A stretch of DNA of 64,000 bases from Marinobacter sp. HL-58 (GTDB lineage Bacteria; Pseudomonadota; Gammaproteobacteria; Pseudomonadales; Oleiphilaceae). The notes beneath the pieces were generated by a model. It saw only the letters and a program-made list of their open reading frames with translations. It did not search any database and had not been told where the DNA came from. The translations under genes and the position numbers were made by a program. The stretch spans positions 372,001-436,000 of the forward strand of contig NZ_LIHP01000016.1 in NCBI RefSeq assembly GCF_001314605.1, given 5' to 3'. Within the stretch, counting starts at the first letter, position 1. Each line of letters begins with the position of its first letter. This document shows, piece by piece, positions 37,770-45,364 of this stretch.

Positions 37770-38840
37770 ATGACTGAACGCCTGGCTCAACCCGCTGACT
37801 GGCTGCTAGAGGTCAACAATCTGTCCTGTGGCTATGGTGAAGGCTCCGTGGTGAAGGACGTCAGCTTTGCCCTCAGCCACGGCGATATTGGCTGCCTGCT
37901 GGGCCCCAGCGGCTGCGGCAAAAGCACCATCCTGCGGGCGCTGGCAGGCTTTCTGCCCATCAATACCGGCGAGATTCGCCTGCAGTCCAACTCCATCAGC
38001 CTGCCCGGCCGGACCCTGGCACCGGAGAAACGCCGAATCGGCATGGTATTCCAGGACTACGCGCTGTTTCCGCACCTGACGATTGCCGAGAACGTGGGCT
38101 TTGGCCTGCGTCACGAGAACCGGGCGGAAAAACGGCAGAAAGTCATGGAGCTACTGCAACTGGTTCACCTTCAGGATCTTGCGGAGCATTACCCTCACGA
38201 GCTGTCCGGTGGTCAGCAGCAGCGGGTTGCACTGGCCCGGGCACTGGCCCCGGAGCCGACGCTGATCCTTCTGGACGAGCCGTTCTCCAACCTGGACGCA
38301 GACCTTCGCCGCCGACTCAGCCTGGACGTCAGGGAAATCCTCAAGACCCTTGGCATCAGCGCCATACTGGTTACCCACGATCAACAGGAAGCCTTTGCCA
38401 TGTGTGATCAGGTGGCTGTCCTGAAGGATGGCGGTATTCAGCAATGGGACGTGCCCTATAACCTTTACCACGAGCCTGCCAATCGCTTTGTGGCAAGCTT
38501 TGTCGGCCAGGGAGGCTTTATCCCCGGCAAGGCACTGGGGCCGGACACCATCGAATCCGAGCTTGGGGTGATCCACGGTAACCGGGCCTACAGATGGGAA
38601 CCAGGTACCCTGGTGGACGTGCTGATTCGCCCGGACGACATTGTCTACGATGCAGAGTCGGACCTGAAGCCCCGGGTTGTGGAAAAAACCTTTGCCGGCA
38701 CCTCAACCCTGTATCGCTTCCGCTGCTCCGAAGACACCGAATTCGAGGCGCTGTTCCGAAGCCACCTGGACTTCTACCTGGGGGAACACGTTCCGGTGCG
38801 GGTGGAAGCGGACCATCTGATTGCCTTTGAACGGATCTGA
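37770..38840 (+). CDS. ABC transporter ATP-binding protein (Fe3+/polyamine/CysA-like), no partner genes nearby
   Basis: A 356-residue ATPase of the MalK/FbpC/PotA importer class. Walker A is GPSGCGKST (about 47-55), the Q-loop VFQDYALFPHLT, the signature LSGGQQQRVALARAL (about 145) and Walker B LILLDEPFSNLDA. The H-loop VTHDQQEA follows, then a C-terminal TOBE-like domain (about 270-356). No permease or binding protein is encoded in the window. The substrate is unknown; sequence type leans to iron or polyamine import. It follows argF after four bases. Confidence 0.9.
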   Translation: MTERLAQPADWLLEVNNLSCGYGEGSVVKDVSFALSHGDIGCLLGPSGCGKSTILRALAGFLPINTGEIRLQSNSISLPGRTLAPEKRRIGMVFQDYALFPHLTIAENVGFGLRHENRAEKRQKVMELLQLVHLQDLAEHYPHELSGGQQQRVALARALAPEPTLILLDEPFSNLDADLRRRLSLDVREILKTLGISAILVTHDQQEAFAMCDQVAVLKDGGIQQWDVPYNLYHEPANRFVASFVGQGGFIPGKALGPDTIESELGVIHGNRAYRWEPGTLVDVLIRPDDIVYDAESDLKPRVVEKTFAGTSTLYRFRCSEDTEFEALFRSHLDFYLGEHVPVRVEADHLIAFERI

Positions 38841-38860
38841 CCCGGGCAGTCTTTACCGGT

Positions 38861-40342
38861 TCAGTTATTGCAGACCCGCTCAACGGAATCCAGCCATCCG
38901 GCGTACAGCTTCTCCCTCTGGGGTGGCCTCATCACCGGTTCGAAACGACGCTCACGCTCCCACAGCCGGGCAATCTCGTCCAGGTTCTGGTAAACCCCTG
39001 TTTGCAGGCCTGCCAGGTAGGCTGCTCCCAGCGCTGTGGTTTCGGTCACCCGGGGACGATCCACCGGCACATTGAGAATGTCTGCCAGAAACTGCATCAC
39101 CCAGTCATTCACAGCCATACCGCCATCAACCCGTAATGCCTGCAGCGAAGCCCCGTCGTTCTGGATGGCCCGGATAAGATCCTTGGTCTGGTAGCAGACG
39201 GACTGCAGGCCGGCGGTAACAATCTCGGCAATACCGGTATCCCGGGTCAATCCCATAATGGCTCCACGGGCATGGGGATCCCAGTGCGGGGCACCAAGGC
39301 CGGTAAAGGCCGGCACCAGGTAAACCGGGTTATCCACACCCACTTCCGCGGCGTAGTCAGACGATTCACTGGCATGCCGGATCAACCGGAGCCCGTCCCG
39401 CAACCACTGCATGGCAGCGCCGGCAACAAAGATGCTGCCTTCCATGGCATAACAGGGCTTGCCATCAAGACGATAGGCCATGGTCGTGAGCAGCCGGTTT
39501 TCAGAGCGCAGCGCTTTCTCACCGGTGTTCAGCATCAGAAAACAGCCTGTGCCATAGGTGCTTTTCGCCATGCCAGGCTCGAAACAGGCCTGCCCGACCA
39601 GCGCCGCGTGCTGGTCACCCGCAATGCCGGCCACCCGTACCGGAGCCCCCAGCCACTGCTTCTCGGTGAGGCCGAATTCCGCCGCTGAATCCAGCACCTC
39701 TGGCAACAACTGCCGGGGAACCCGGAACAGCGCCAGCAGTTCCTCGTCCCATTGCTGGTCGTGGATATTGAACAGCGCTGTTCGGGACGCGTTGGTGGCA
39801 TCCGTCTTGTGGGAACTGCCCCCGGTCAGTTTCCAGAGCAACCAGCTGTCAACGGTGCCAAACGCCAGTTCACCGGCTTCCGCTCTCGCCCTCGCTCCCT
39901 CGACATGATCAAGAATCCACGCAATTTTGGTGGCGGAGAAATAAGGGTCGATCAACAGGCCGGTGCGTTCGACAACAGTGGATTCGTGGCCATCAGACCT
40001 GAGCTTGGTACACACCGATGCAGTGCGTCGGTCCTGCCAGACTATGGCATGATGAATGGGCTCCCCGGTCGCCCGATCCCAGATCACCGTGGTTTCACGC
40101 TGATTGGTGATACCGATTCCCGCCAGCCCGGAGGCATCAACACCCGACTTTTTCAATGCGTCCCGGCACACTGCCAGGGTACTGTCCCAGATCTCACGGG
40201 CATCGTGCTCAACCTGGCCATCCCCGGGGAAGTACTGGTGAAATTCCTGTTGTGCGGTGGCGACGGACGTGCCGGAGGCATCGAAGACAATAGCGCGGGA
40301 GCTGGTGGTCCCCTGGTCTATGGCGAGCAGGTACTGGGTCAT
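38861..40342 (-). CDS. glpK: Glycerol kinase
   Basis: Phosphorylates glycerol to glycerol-3-phosphate. The 493 residues start with [17 protein letters not shown], the phosphate-1 loop of FGGY kinases. [15 protein letters not shown], the adenosine region [22 protein letters not shown] and [21 protein letters not shown] follow. GAAAGGA lies about seven bases upstream of the ATG. No glpF, glpD or glpR is adjacent. It is convergent with the ABC gene, 20 bases apart. Confidence 0.96.
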   Translation of the reverse strand: MTQYLLAIDQGTTSSRAIVFDASGTSVATAQQEFHQYFPGDGQVEHDAREIWDSTLAVCRDALKKSGVDASGLAGIGITNQRETTVIWDRATGEPIHHAIVWQDRRTASVCTKLRSDGHESTVVERTGLLIDPYFSATKIAWILDHVEGARARAEAGELAFGTVDSWLLWKLTGGSSHKTDATNASRTALFNIHDQQWDEELLALFRVPRQLLPEVLDSAAEFGLTEKQWLGAPVRVAGIAGDQHAALVGQACFEPGMAKSTYGTGCFLMLNTGEKALRSENRLLTTMAYRLDGKPCYAMEGSIFVAGAAMQWLRDGLRLIRHASESSDYAAEVGVDNPVYLVPAFTGLGAPHWDPHARGAIMGLTRDTGIAEIVTAGLQSVCYQTKDLIRAIQNDGASLQALRVDGGMAVNDWVMQFLADILNVPVDRPRVTETTALGAAYLAGLQTGVYQNLDEIARLWERERRFEPVMRPPQREKLYAGWLDSVERVCNN

Positions 40343-40365
40343 TTCAGGCGTCCTTTCAGAGGTTT

Positions 40366-40388
40366 CAGCATCGTTATTCTTGATGCTG
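40366..40388. promoter_or_regulatory. Inverted repeat in the glpK leader
   Basis: CAGCATC-n9-GATGCTG, perfect 7-base arms, centred about 35 bases before the glpK ATG and ending just before the Shine-Dalgarno. It could be an operator (for example for a GlpR-like repressor) or an mRNA hairpin. I cannot tell which. Confidence 0.45.
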
Positions 40389-40452
40389 CAATCTTCTCAA
40401 AGGAACGGAGAGAACGCTATGGGCAGGATCACGCCGGAAATGAACAAATCCA

Positions 40453-40479
40453 TAAAAAAAGGGCCGGAAAACCGGCCCT
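40453..40479 (-). terminator. Intrinsic terminator downstream of the sensor kinase gene
   Basis: AGGGCCGG-tttt-CCGGCCCT followed by seven T on the minus strand. It lies about 160 bases past the sensor kinase stop. The stretch 40480-40637 between them shows no gene and looks like a 3' untranslated region. Confidence 0.9.
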
Positions 40480-40637
40480 CAAATGACGAATGAAACAAGG
40501 AAAGTTCGTAAGAACTACAACCTCAAAAGTCATCCCTTACACTCGCAGTATCGGGCGTTTCACCGCTGGCGTCAGTTGCGGTTGTGTTGTCCGATTGTTA
40601 CATCCGGTGAGGGGCAGAGAACTCCATCACAAAACCG

Positions 40638-42212
40638 TCAGAGGCTGTGTTCCATCGGCTTTTTCCGGGGCCAGACCAGGCTGAACCGGGCACCGCCAAG
40701 CTCATCACTGCGGCTGACGAAGGCCTGGCCGCCATGCCAGTAAAGTATCCTCCTCACAATTGAAAGGCCAAGACCATAACCACCGGAGGTGCGGGTACGG
40801 CTGTCGTCCAGGCGGGCAAATGCGGTAAACACCTTTTCCCAGTCTTCTTCCGGAATGCCGGGACCATCATCCTCCACATCTATGCGGCAATTGTCCTCAT
40901 CAAACTGGCAATGAACCCTGACTTTACGGTTGGCATAGCGGGCGGCATTGCCCACCAGGTTCTGGACAGCACGGTGCAGGTACCGGGGCTCTACATCCGA
41001 TAACGACCAGCGTTCGGATTCGTCGTCGATATCCGCTTCAATACTGTGTTCAGGGCGAATCATCTGTTGTTCATCAACGACCTGCCGAACAATATCCGAC
41101 ACAGACGTTTCCTGCAGCGCAAACACCGGCCCGCCCTGCTCGAGACGGGCGTAAGTCAGTATCTCGTCGATCAGTTCGTCCAGCTCCTGGATATCGCCAT
41201 CAATACCATCGAGCTGTTTCTGCAAGGCTTCAGGGCTGCTGGCGCTCTCGATCATCTGGACACCAAAACGAATCCGGGCCACGGGCGTTCTCAGCTCATG
41301 GGAAACAGCATGGATCATTTCCCGCTGCACACCGACCAACCTCTGGATATGTTCTGCCATGCTGTTGAAAGCGACTGCAAGCCGCGACACCAGGCGGCTG
41401 TCACCGGCATCAATACGGGCCCCCATTTCCCCGCGCGCAATGCGGATAGCAACGGATTCCACAGCCCGCAGATTGCTGTCCACGTCTCTCAGGGCGAGAT
41501 AGAGCGCCAGCGCCAGTATACTGCCGGCCACCAGCATCAGCAGCAGGACAACCGGCCAGGCCCAGGGATTGAAAGGAGACGGCATGGCCAGGTCAATCAG
41601 GGTGCCATCGTCAAGCCGAAGCAGCACATGGGCCCGGTCCCGGGACGGATGATGATACAGCGAGATACCCCGCTCGGAGACGCGGTCCAGAACATCCCCG
41701 TCAGGCAATGCTGACTGGTCCTGAACAGGCACCAGCTCCACAGAGAGTGTGTCCGCCAGCTGCACCATCGCCTCCTCCCGGTCTTCAGGGGAGACGTCAT
41801 CAAGATGCAACCGGGCAATCAGGGCCGTCGCCTCGGCAACATCGCTGTAGATGTCACGGAAACGCAGGTCGAGGATACGGCCATTATCGTCCTGAATCAT
41901 CGCCTGCTGGCCAATGCTGGTCTGAACAGCCACCACCTGGCCATAAGACAGGCGCTCCATGATGACATCTGAGAGTTGCAAGTCATCGGCAGGCGTTACG
42001 CGGAAATCGTAGAATGACTCCAGCCAATGGTATTGCTGTTCCGGATAGGGTGTGGCTGCAATCCAGCTCAGCAGTGGCTCTGCAAACCGTTCCTGCCAGA
42101 ACTGCTCACGTACGGAATTAACACCCAGGAACAGCGCGGCACAAAGCAGAAGTATAAGAAAGGTCAGGCCAATCAGCCGGGCGTAGAGCTTGAGGAAAAA
42201 CTTGAGGGGCAT
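40638..42212 (-). CDS. Sensor histidine kinase, RstB-like
   Basis: A 524-residue membrane kinase. Membrane segment 1 lies at about residues 12-34, a periplasmic sensor of about 175 residues follows, and membrane segment 2 lies at about 215-240. A HAMP domain and a HisKA helix with the phospho-accepting His in HAVSHELRTPVARIRFG (about residue 300) come next. The HATPase_c domain has NLVGNAARYA, VEDDGPGIP and SGGYGLGLSIVRRI. It sits 58 bases downstream of its response regulator. The RstB label comes from general resemblance and is tentative. Confidence 0.93.
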   Translation of the reverse strand: MPLKFFLKLYARLIGLTFLILLLCAALFLGVNSVREQFWQERFAEPLLSWIAATPYPEQQYHWLESFYDFRVTPADDLQLSDVIMERLSYGQVVAVQTSIGQQAMIQDDNGRILDLRFRDIYSDVAEATALIARLHLDDVSPEDREEAMVQLADTLSVELVPVQDQSALPDGDVLDRVSERGISLYHHPSRDRAHVLLRLDDGTLIDLAMPSPFNPWAWPVVLLLMLVAGSILALALYLALRDVDSNLRAVESVAIRIARGEMGARIDAGDSRLVSRLAVAFNSMAEHIQRLVGVQREMIHAVSHELRTPVARIRFGVQMIESASSPEALQKQLDGIDGDIQELDELIDEILTYARLEQGGPVFALQETSVSDIVRQVVDEQQMIRPEHSIEADIDDESERWSLSDVEPRYLHRAVQNLVGNAARYANRKVRVHCQFDEDNCRIDVEDDGPGIPEEDWEKVFTAFARLDDSRTRTSGGYGLGLSIVRRILYWHGGQAFVSRSDELGGARFSLVWPRKKPMEHSL

Positions 42213-42270
42213 CGCGATAACCCTGGCAATGAACGCCAGCCCCGACGGGCCGGCGCCAGAGGCTGAACGG

Positions 42271-43008
42271 TCAGGCTTCCTTTACGAACAGGTAGCCCTT
42301 GCTTCGCACGGTCTTTATGCGCCTCGGATGAATCGGATCGTCACCAATCTTTGGACGTATCCGCGAAACCCGGACATCGATCGAGCGGTCCTGGCCATCA
42401 TATTCAATGCCTCTCAGAGCGGTAAAGATCTCCTCGCGGCTGAGAACACGGCCGGCATTGCTGGCCAACAGCCACAACAGGTCAAATTCAGCACTGGTCA
42501 GGTCGATGCTGTCATCGTTCAGCCACGCTTCACGCATGGAGCGATCCACAACCAGATCATTGAACTGCAGCCTGACAGGCTCCTCGCCACTGCCCTCTTC
42601 CGAAGCCGTCGACCCGTTCTCGCTGACCCGTCGCAGCAGGGCCCGGATTCTTGCCAGCAACACCCTCGGCTGAACCGGCTTGCCAATATAGTCATCGGCG
42701 CCCATTTCAAGACCGAGTACCTGGTCAAGATCATCCGTACGGGCAGTGAGCATGATGATGGGGCCAGGGTAAAAAGGACGGGCACGCCTGCAGATGGACA
42801 GCCCGTCTTCGCCGGGCAGCATCAGGTCCAGCACGACCAGATCAGGCTGCTCCTTGCGGATCCGCTCAACTGCGTTGCCACCGTGGGTTTCGAGAGAGAC
42901 AGTAAGCCCATTGCTTTCCAGGTATTCCCTGGTCAGCTCTGCCAGCCTCTCATCATCTTCGACTATAAGAATCCGCCAACTTTCGTTCGTCTGTTCCACG
43001 CCGTCCAT
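42271..43008 (-). CDS. OmpR-family response regulator, RstA-like
   Basis: A 245-residue regulator. The receiver domain has the acidic pair in IVEDDERLAELT, the phospho-acceptor Asp in VVLDLMLPGEDGL (about residue 56) and the lysine in ADDYIGKPVQ. The C-terminal winged helix (about 145-240) contains LTSAEFDLLWLLASNAGRVLSREEIF and DVRVSRIRPKIGD. It is divergent from olsB across a 300-base region with repeats that resemble RstA boxes. Target genes are unknown. Confidence 0.94.
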   Translation of the reverse strand: MDGVEQTNESWRILIVEDDERLAELTREYLESNGLTVSLETHGGNAVERIRKEQPDLVVLDLMLPGEDGLSICRRARPFYPGPIIMLTARTDDLDQVLGLEMGADDYIGKPVQPRVLLARIRALLRRVSENGSTASEEGSGEEPVRLQFNDLVVDRSMREAWLNDDSIDLTSAEFDLLWLLASNAGRVLSREEIFTALRGIEYDGQDRSIDVRVSRIRPKIGDDPIHPRRIKTVRSKGYLFVKEA

Positions 43009-43096
43009 CTCTGATTTTGTTTTTCCGGTTTCTGAAGCTTCCGGCCATATTCACCCCACCTGGCCGGATAAGAGTTGTCTGCCAGAAGATCTGCCA

Positions 43097-43136
43097 TGTA
43101 ACTGACAATACAGGCTACCTCCTGTAACAGCAATTA
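43097..43136 (-). promoter_or_regulatory. Tandem RstA-box-like repeats upstream of the response regulator
   Basis: Minus strand has TAATTGCTGTTACA (43123-43136) and TATTGTCAGTTACA (43097-43110), both ending in GTTACA, 26 bases apart. The E. coli RstA box, as I recall it, is TACATNTNGTTACA; matches are about 9 and 8 of 12. A second direct pair TATACATG lies at 43135-43142 and 43154-43161. Autoregulation is a reasonable guess. Confidence 0.4.
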
Positions 43137-43220
43137 TACATGCTATTCAGAAATATACATGGAACCGCCTGATCGTTACAGCCCGTGACAAACGTCACAC
43201 CGCTGCACCAGCGCCGGCAC

Positions 43221-43286
43221 CTGTCACAAAGTCGTCATCCCCCGTTCATTCCGATGTCACACCGGATTCATAGCCTTGTCGAAAAG
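43221..43286 (+). promoter_or_regulatory. Pho-box-like array of 11-bp-spaced half-sites upstream of olsB
   Basis: Half-sites start at 43221, 43232, 43243, 43254, 43265 and 43276: CTGTCAC, TCGTCAT, CGTTCAT, ATGTCAC, GATTCAT, TTGTCGA. The spacing is exactly 11 bases throughout, the period of PhoB subunits on tandem CTGTCAT repeats. The first pair gives the 18-base CTGTCACAAAGTCGTCAT. The array ends about 20 bases before the olsB ATG, so not all sites can precede the transcription start. Confidence 0.6.
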
Positions 43287-43307
43287 TGGAAACAAAGAGG
43301 CATTGCC

Positions 43308-44072
43308 ATGAACGCCCAGACTGCCCGCCTGTCACGCCCGGCCCGCCGGCTGAAAACGGTTATCACCCAACAGAAGGATCTGGTGGAATCCGCTCAACGC
43401 CTGCGGTATCAGGTTTTCTCGGAAGAATACAGCTCGGACCTGGGCGCTGCGGTGCCCGGCATTGATGCGGACGAGTTCGACAGGTTCTGTGACCACCTGA
43501 TCGTTACCGATGAGAACACCGGTGAACTGGTGGCGACTACACGGGTCCTCCACCACAGCAAGGCACTGGAAGCCGGGGGCTTCTACTCCGAGGGCGAATT
43601 CGAGCTGTCTTCGCTGTACCGGCTTCCGGGAACCGTAGCCGAACTTGGCCGCACCTGCGTGCATCCGGATTACCGCAATGGTGCCACCATCAGCCTGCTG
43701 TGGGCTTCCGTTGCCGAGTACCTGGTATCCCGCAATGTGGATTACCTGATCGGCTGCGCCAGTATCGGCATGTCTGACGGCGGCCTGAAGGCCTGGCGCA
43801 TTGCCCGATACCTGCAACGGGAATTTCTCGCCGGTGAGGAATACCGGGTCACACCGCTGCGCGCACTGCCCCATCTGACCCACAGCATCAGCGATGACCG
43901 CCCTGTCGACGTGCCTGCCCTGATCAAGGCCTACATGCGACTGGGGGCCCGTGTCTGCGGCGAGCCATGCTGGGATCCGGACTTCCGCTGCGCCGATCTG
44001 CTGGTGGTGCTGGATGTCAACAACCTGGCCAGTCGCTACAGCCGCCACTTCATGCGCAAACAGGCGCAATAG
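43308..44072 (+). CDS. olsB: OlsB-type ornithine N-acyltransferase (GNAT fold)
   Basis: A 254-residue acyltransferase that would attach a 3-hydroxyacyl chain from acyl-ACP to ornithine, giving lyso-ornithine lipid. The OlsB/hemolysin-like pattern is visible: QRLRYQVFSEEYS, DEFDRFCDHLIVTD, AELGRTCVHPDYRNGATISLLW (about 120-141) and a conserved C-terminal ADLLVVLDVNNL. The ATG at 43308 has AGAGG nine bases upstream; the longer frame would run through the Pho-like array. The partner acyltransferase starts 24 bases downstream. Confidence 0.88.
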   Translation: MNAQTARLSRPARRLKTVITQQKDLVESAQRLRYQVFSEEYSSDLGAAVPGIDADEFDRFCDHLIVTDENTGELVATTRVLHHSKALEAGGFYSEGEFELSSLYRLPGTVAELGRTCVHPDYRNGATISLLWASVAEYLVSRNVDYLIGCASIGMSDGGLKAWRIARYLQREFLAGEEYRVTPLRALPHLTHSISDDRPVDVPALIKAYMRLGARVCGEPCWDPDFRCADLLVVLDVNNLASRYSRHFMRKQAQ

Positions 44073-44096
44073 GCAACAAGACCCGGAGAACCGGCT

Positions 44097-44903
44097 ATGG
44101 AACTGATACGTCTGACTGCAAGGCTCACCCTGTTCAGCGGATTTCTCGGCCTGACGGCAACACTTGCAGGGTGCGTGCTGATGGCGGAAACCCTGTTACG
44201 CCGCCGGATCGACCGGGCACCCATTGCCCGACTCTGCTTCGCGGGTGCGAGCCGTTGCCTCGGGTTCCGGATTTCCGGACAAGGCTCGTTCAGCGACAGG
44301 CCCGTGCTTTATGTCAGTAATCACATTTCCTGGTCAGATATCCCGGTGCTCGGAGGCATGGTGCCACTGCGCTTCCTGTCCAAGGCGGAAGTGGGCCGCT
44401 GGCCGTTGATTGGCTGGCTTGCGCAGCAAGCCGGCACCCTGTTTATTCAGCGGGGCAGTGGCAAGGCCGGCCAGTCACGACGGGAAATCGCCCACACCCT
44501 CAAAAGGGGCCAATCGGTACTGGTATTTCCCGAAGGCACGACCACTGCAGGCGTGACAGTCCTGCCGTTCCACAGCCGCCTGCTTCACGCCGCGGCGGAC
44601 GCCGGCGTGGATATACAGCCCATCAGCATTGCCTACCTGCGGGACGGACGGCCGGATCATCTGGCACCGTTTATCGGTGATGATGAATTCCATCATCACC
44701 TGGTTCGCATGCTCCGCCAGCCAGCGGTTGAAGTGGGTGTGATCGCTCATCCTGTGGTGACTCTGGACGGAAACCGCGATGCGGGGGAACTGGCCCGGGA
44801 AATACAGCAAACGGTTCTGGAGGGTGTCAGGACTATCCAGGCGGGGCGCCTGTCAGACCGGGAACCCTCCGGGCCAACTGCAGTGGCCGACCCGGGGGTG
44901 TAA
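44097..44903 (+). CDS. olsA: 1-acyl-glycerol-3-phosphate / lyso-ornithine lipid acyltransferase (OlsA-type)
   Basis: A 268-residue PlsC-family acyltransferase with one N-terminal membrane helix (about 8-28). The HX4D motif is NHISWSD (about 77-83) and the substrate motif VFPEGTTTAG lies near residue 143. It follows olsB by 24 bases, the standard pairing for ornithine-lipid synthesis, where OlsA adds the second acyl chain. A general phosphatidate-making role cannot be excluded from sequence alone. Confidence 0.85.
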   Translation: MELIRLTARLTLFSGFLGLTATLAGCVLMAETLLRRRIDRAPIARLCFAGASRCLGFRISGQGSFSDRPVLYVSNHISWSDIPVLGGMVPLRFLSKAEVGRWPLIGWLAQQAGTLFIQRGSGKAGQSRREIAHTLKRGQSVLVFPEGTTTAGVTVLPFHSRLLHAAADAGVDIQPISIAYLRDGRPDHLAPFIGDDEFHHHLVRMLRQPAVEVGVIAHPVVTLDGNRDAGELAREIQQTVLEGVRTIQAGRLSDREPSGPTAVADPGV

Positions 44904-44905
44904 GC

Positions 44906-45364
44906 TCAGCTCAGAGGGTGGCCGGCGTTGATTTCTTCTTCCGTCGCCTCGCGCTTGCCAATGATTTCCAGATCAAAATACAGGGTAAAGCCCGCCAGAG
45001 GATGGTTGGCATCCACCCTGACCAGGTTGCCATCGATACCCACCACCTGCACCACCTGGGCGGCATCACCGGTGTTGGTCTGGAATTTCATGCCGACGTG
45101 CAGATTCTCGACCCCCTCGAACATCGACCGGGGCACTTTACGAACCAGCTCCGGATTGTGTTCCCCGTAGGCCATGGCAGGCGGCACCGTCACTTCCAGG
45201 CAATCTCCCACATTTCGATCTTTCACCGCCTTCTGGATGCCCTCAATGATTTCCGGGCTACCTTCCAGGAAGTGAAGCGGCTCGCTGCCTTCGGAGGTGT
45301 CGACCAGTTCTCCCAGCTTGTTCTTGAGCACATAATGTACGGTAAATACGGCAGGTTTTTGCAT
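44906..45364 (-). CDS. FKBP-type peptidyl-prolyl isomerase, SlyD/SlpA-like
   Basis: A 152-residue isomerase with the FKBP start VHYVLKNKLGELVDTSEGSEPLHFLEG. An inserted IF-like flap follows (about residues 70-125), and the C-terminal strand is FTLYFDLEIIGKREATEEE. It lacks the histidine-rich metal-binding tail of SlyD, so it is closer to SlpA-type or short SlyD proteins. It shares one base with the upstream CoA transferase gene on the same strand, so the two are translated together. The reason for this pairing is unclear. Confidence 0.9.
   Translation of the reverse strand: MQKPAVFTVHYVLKNKLGELVDTSEGSEPLHFLEGSPEIIEGIQKAVKDRNVGDCLEVTVPPAMAYGEHNPELVRKVPRSMFEGVENLHVGMKFQTNTGDAAQVVQVVGIDGNLVRVDANHPLAGFTLYFDLEIIGKREATEEEINAGHPLS

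Noticed and set aside
43185..43198. GTGAC-AAAC-GTCAC inverted repeat as part of the Pho-like array
   Set aside because: It is not in the 11-bp phase of the other half-sites (29 bases from the first), so I do not count it; it may be a separate operator.
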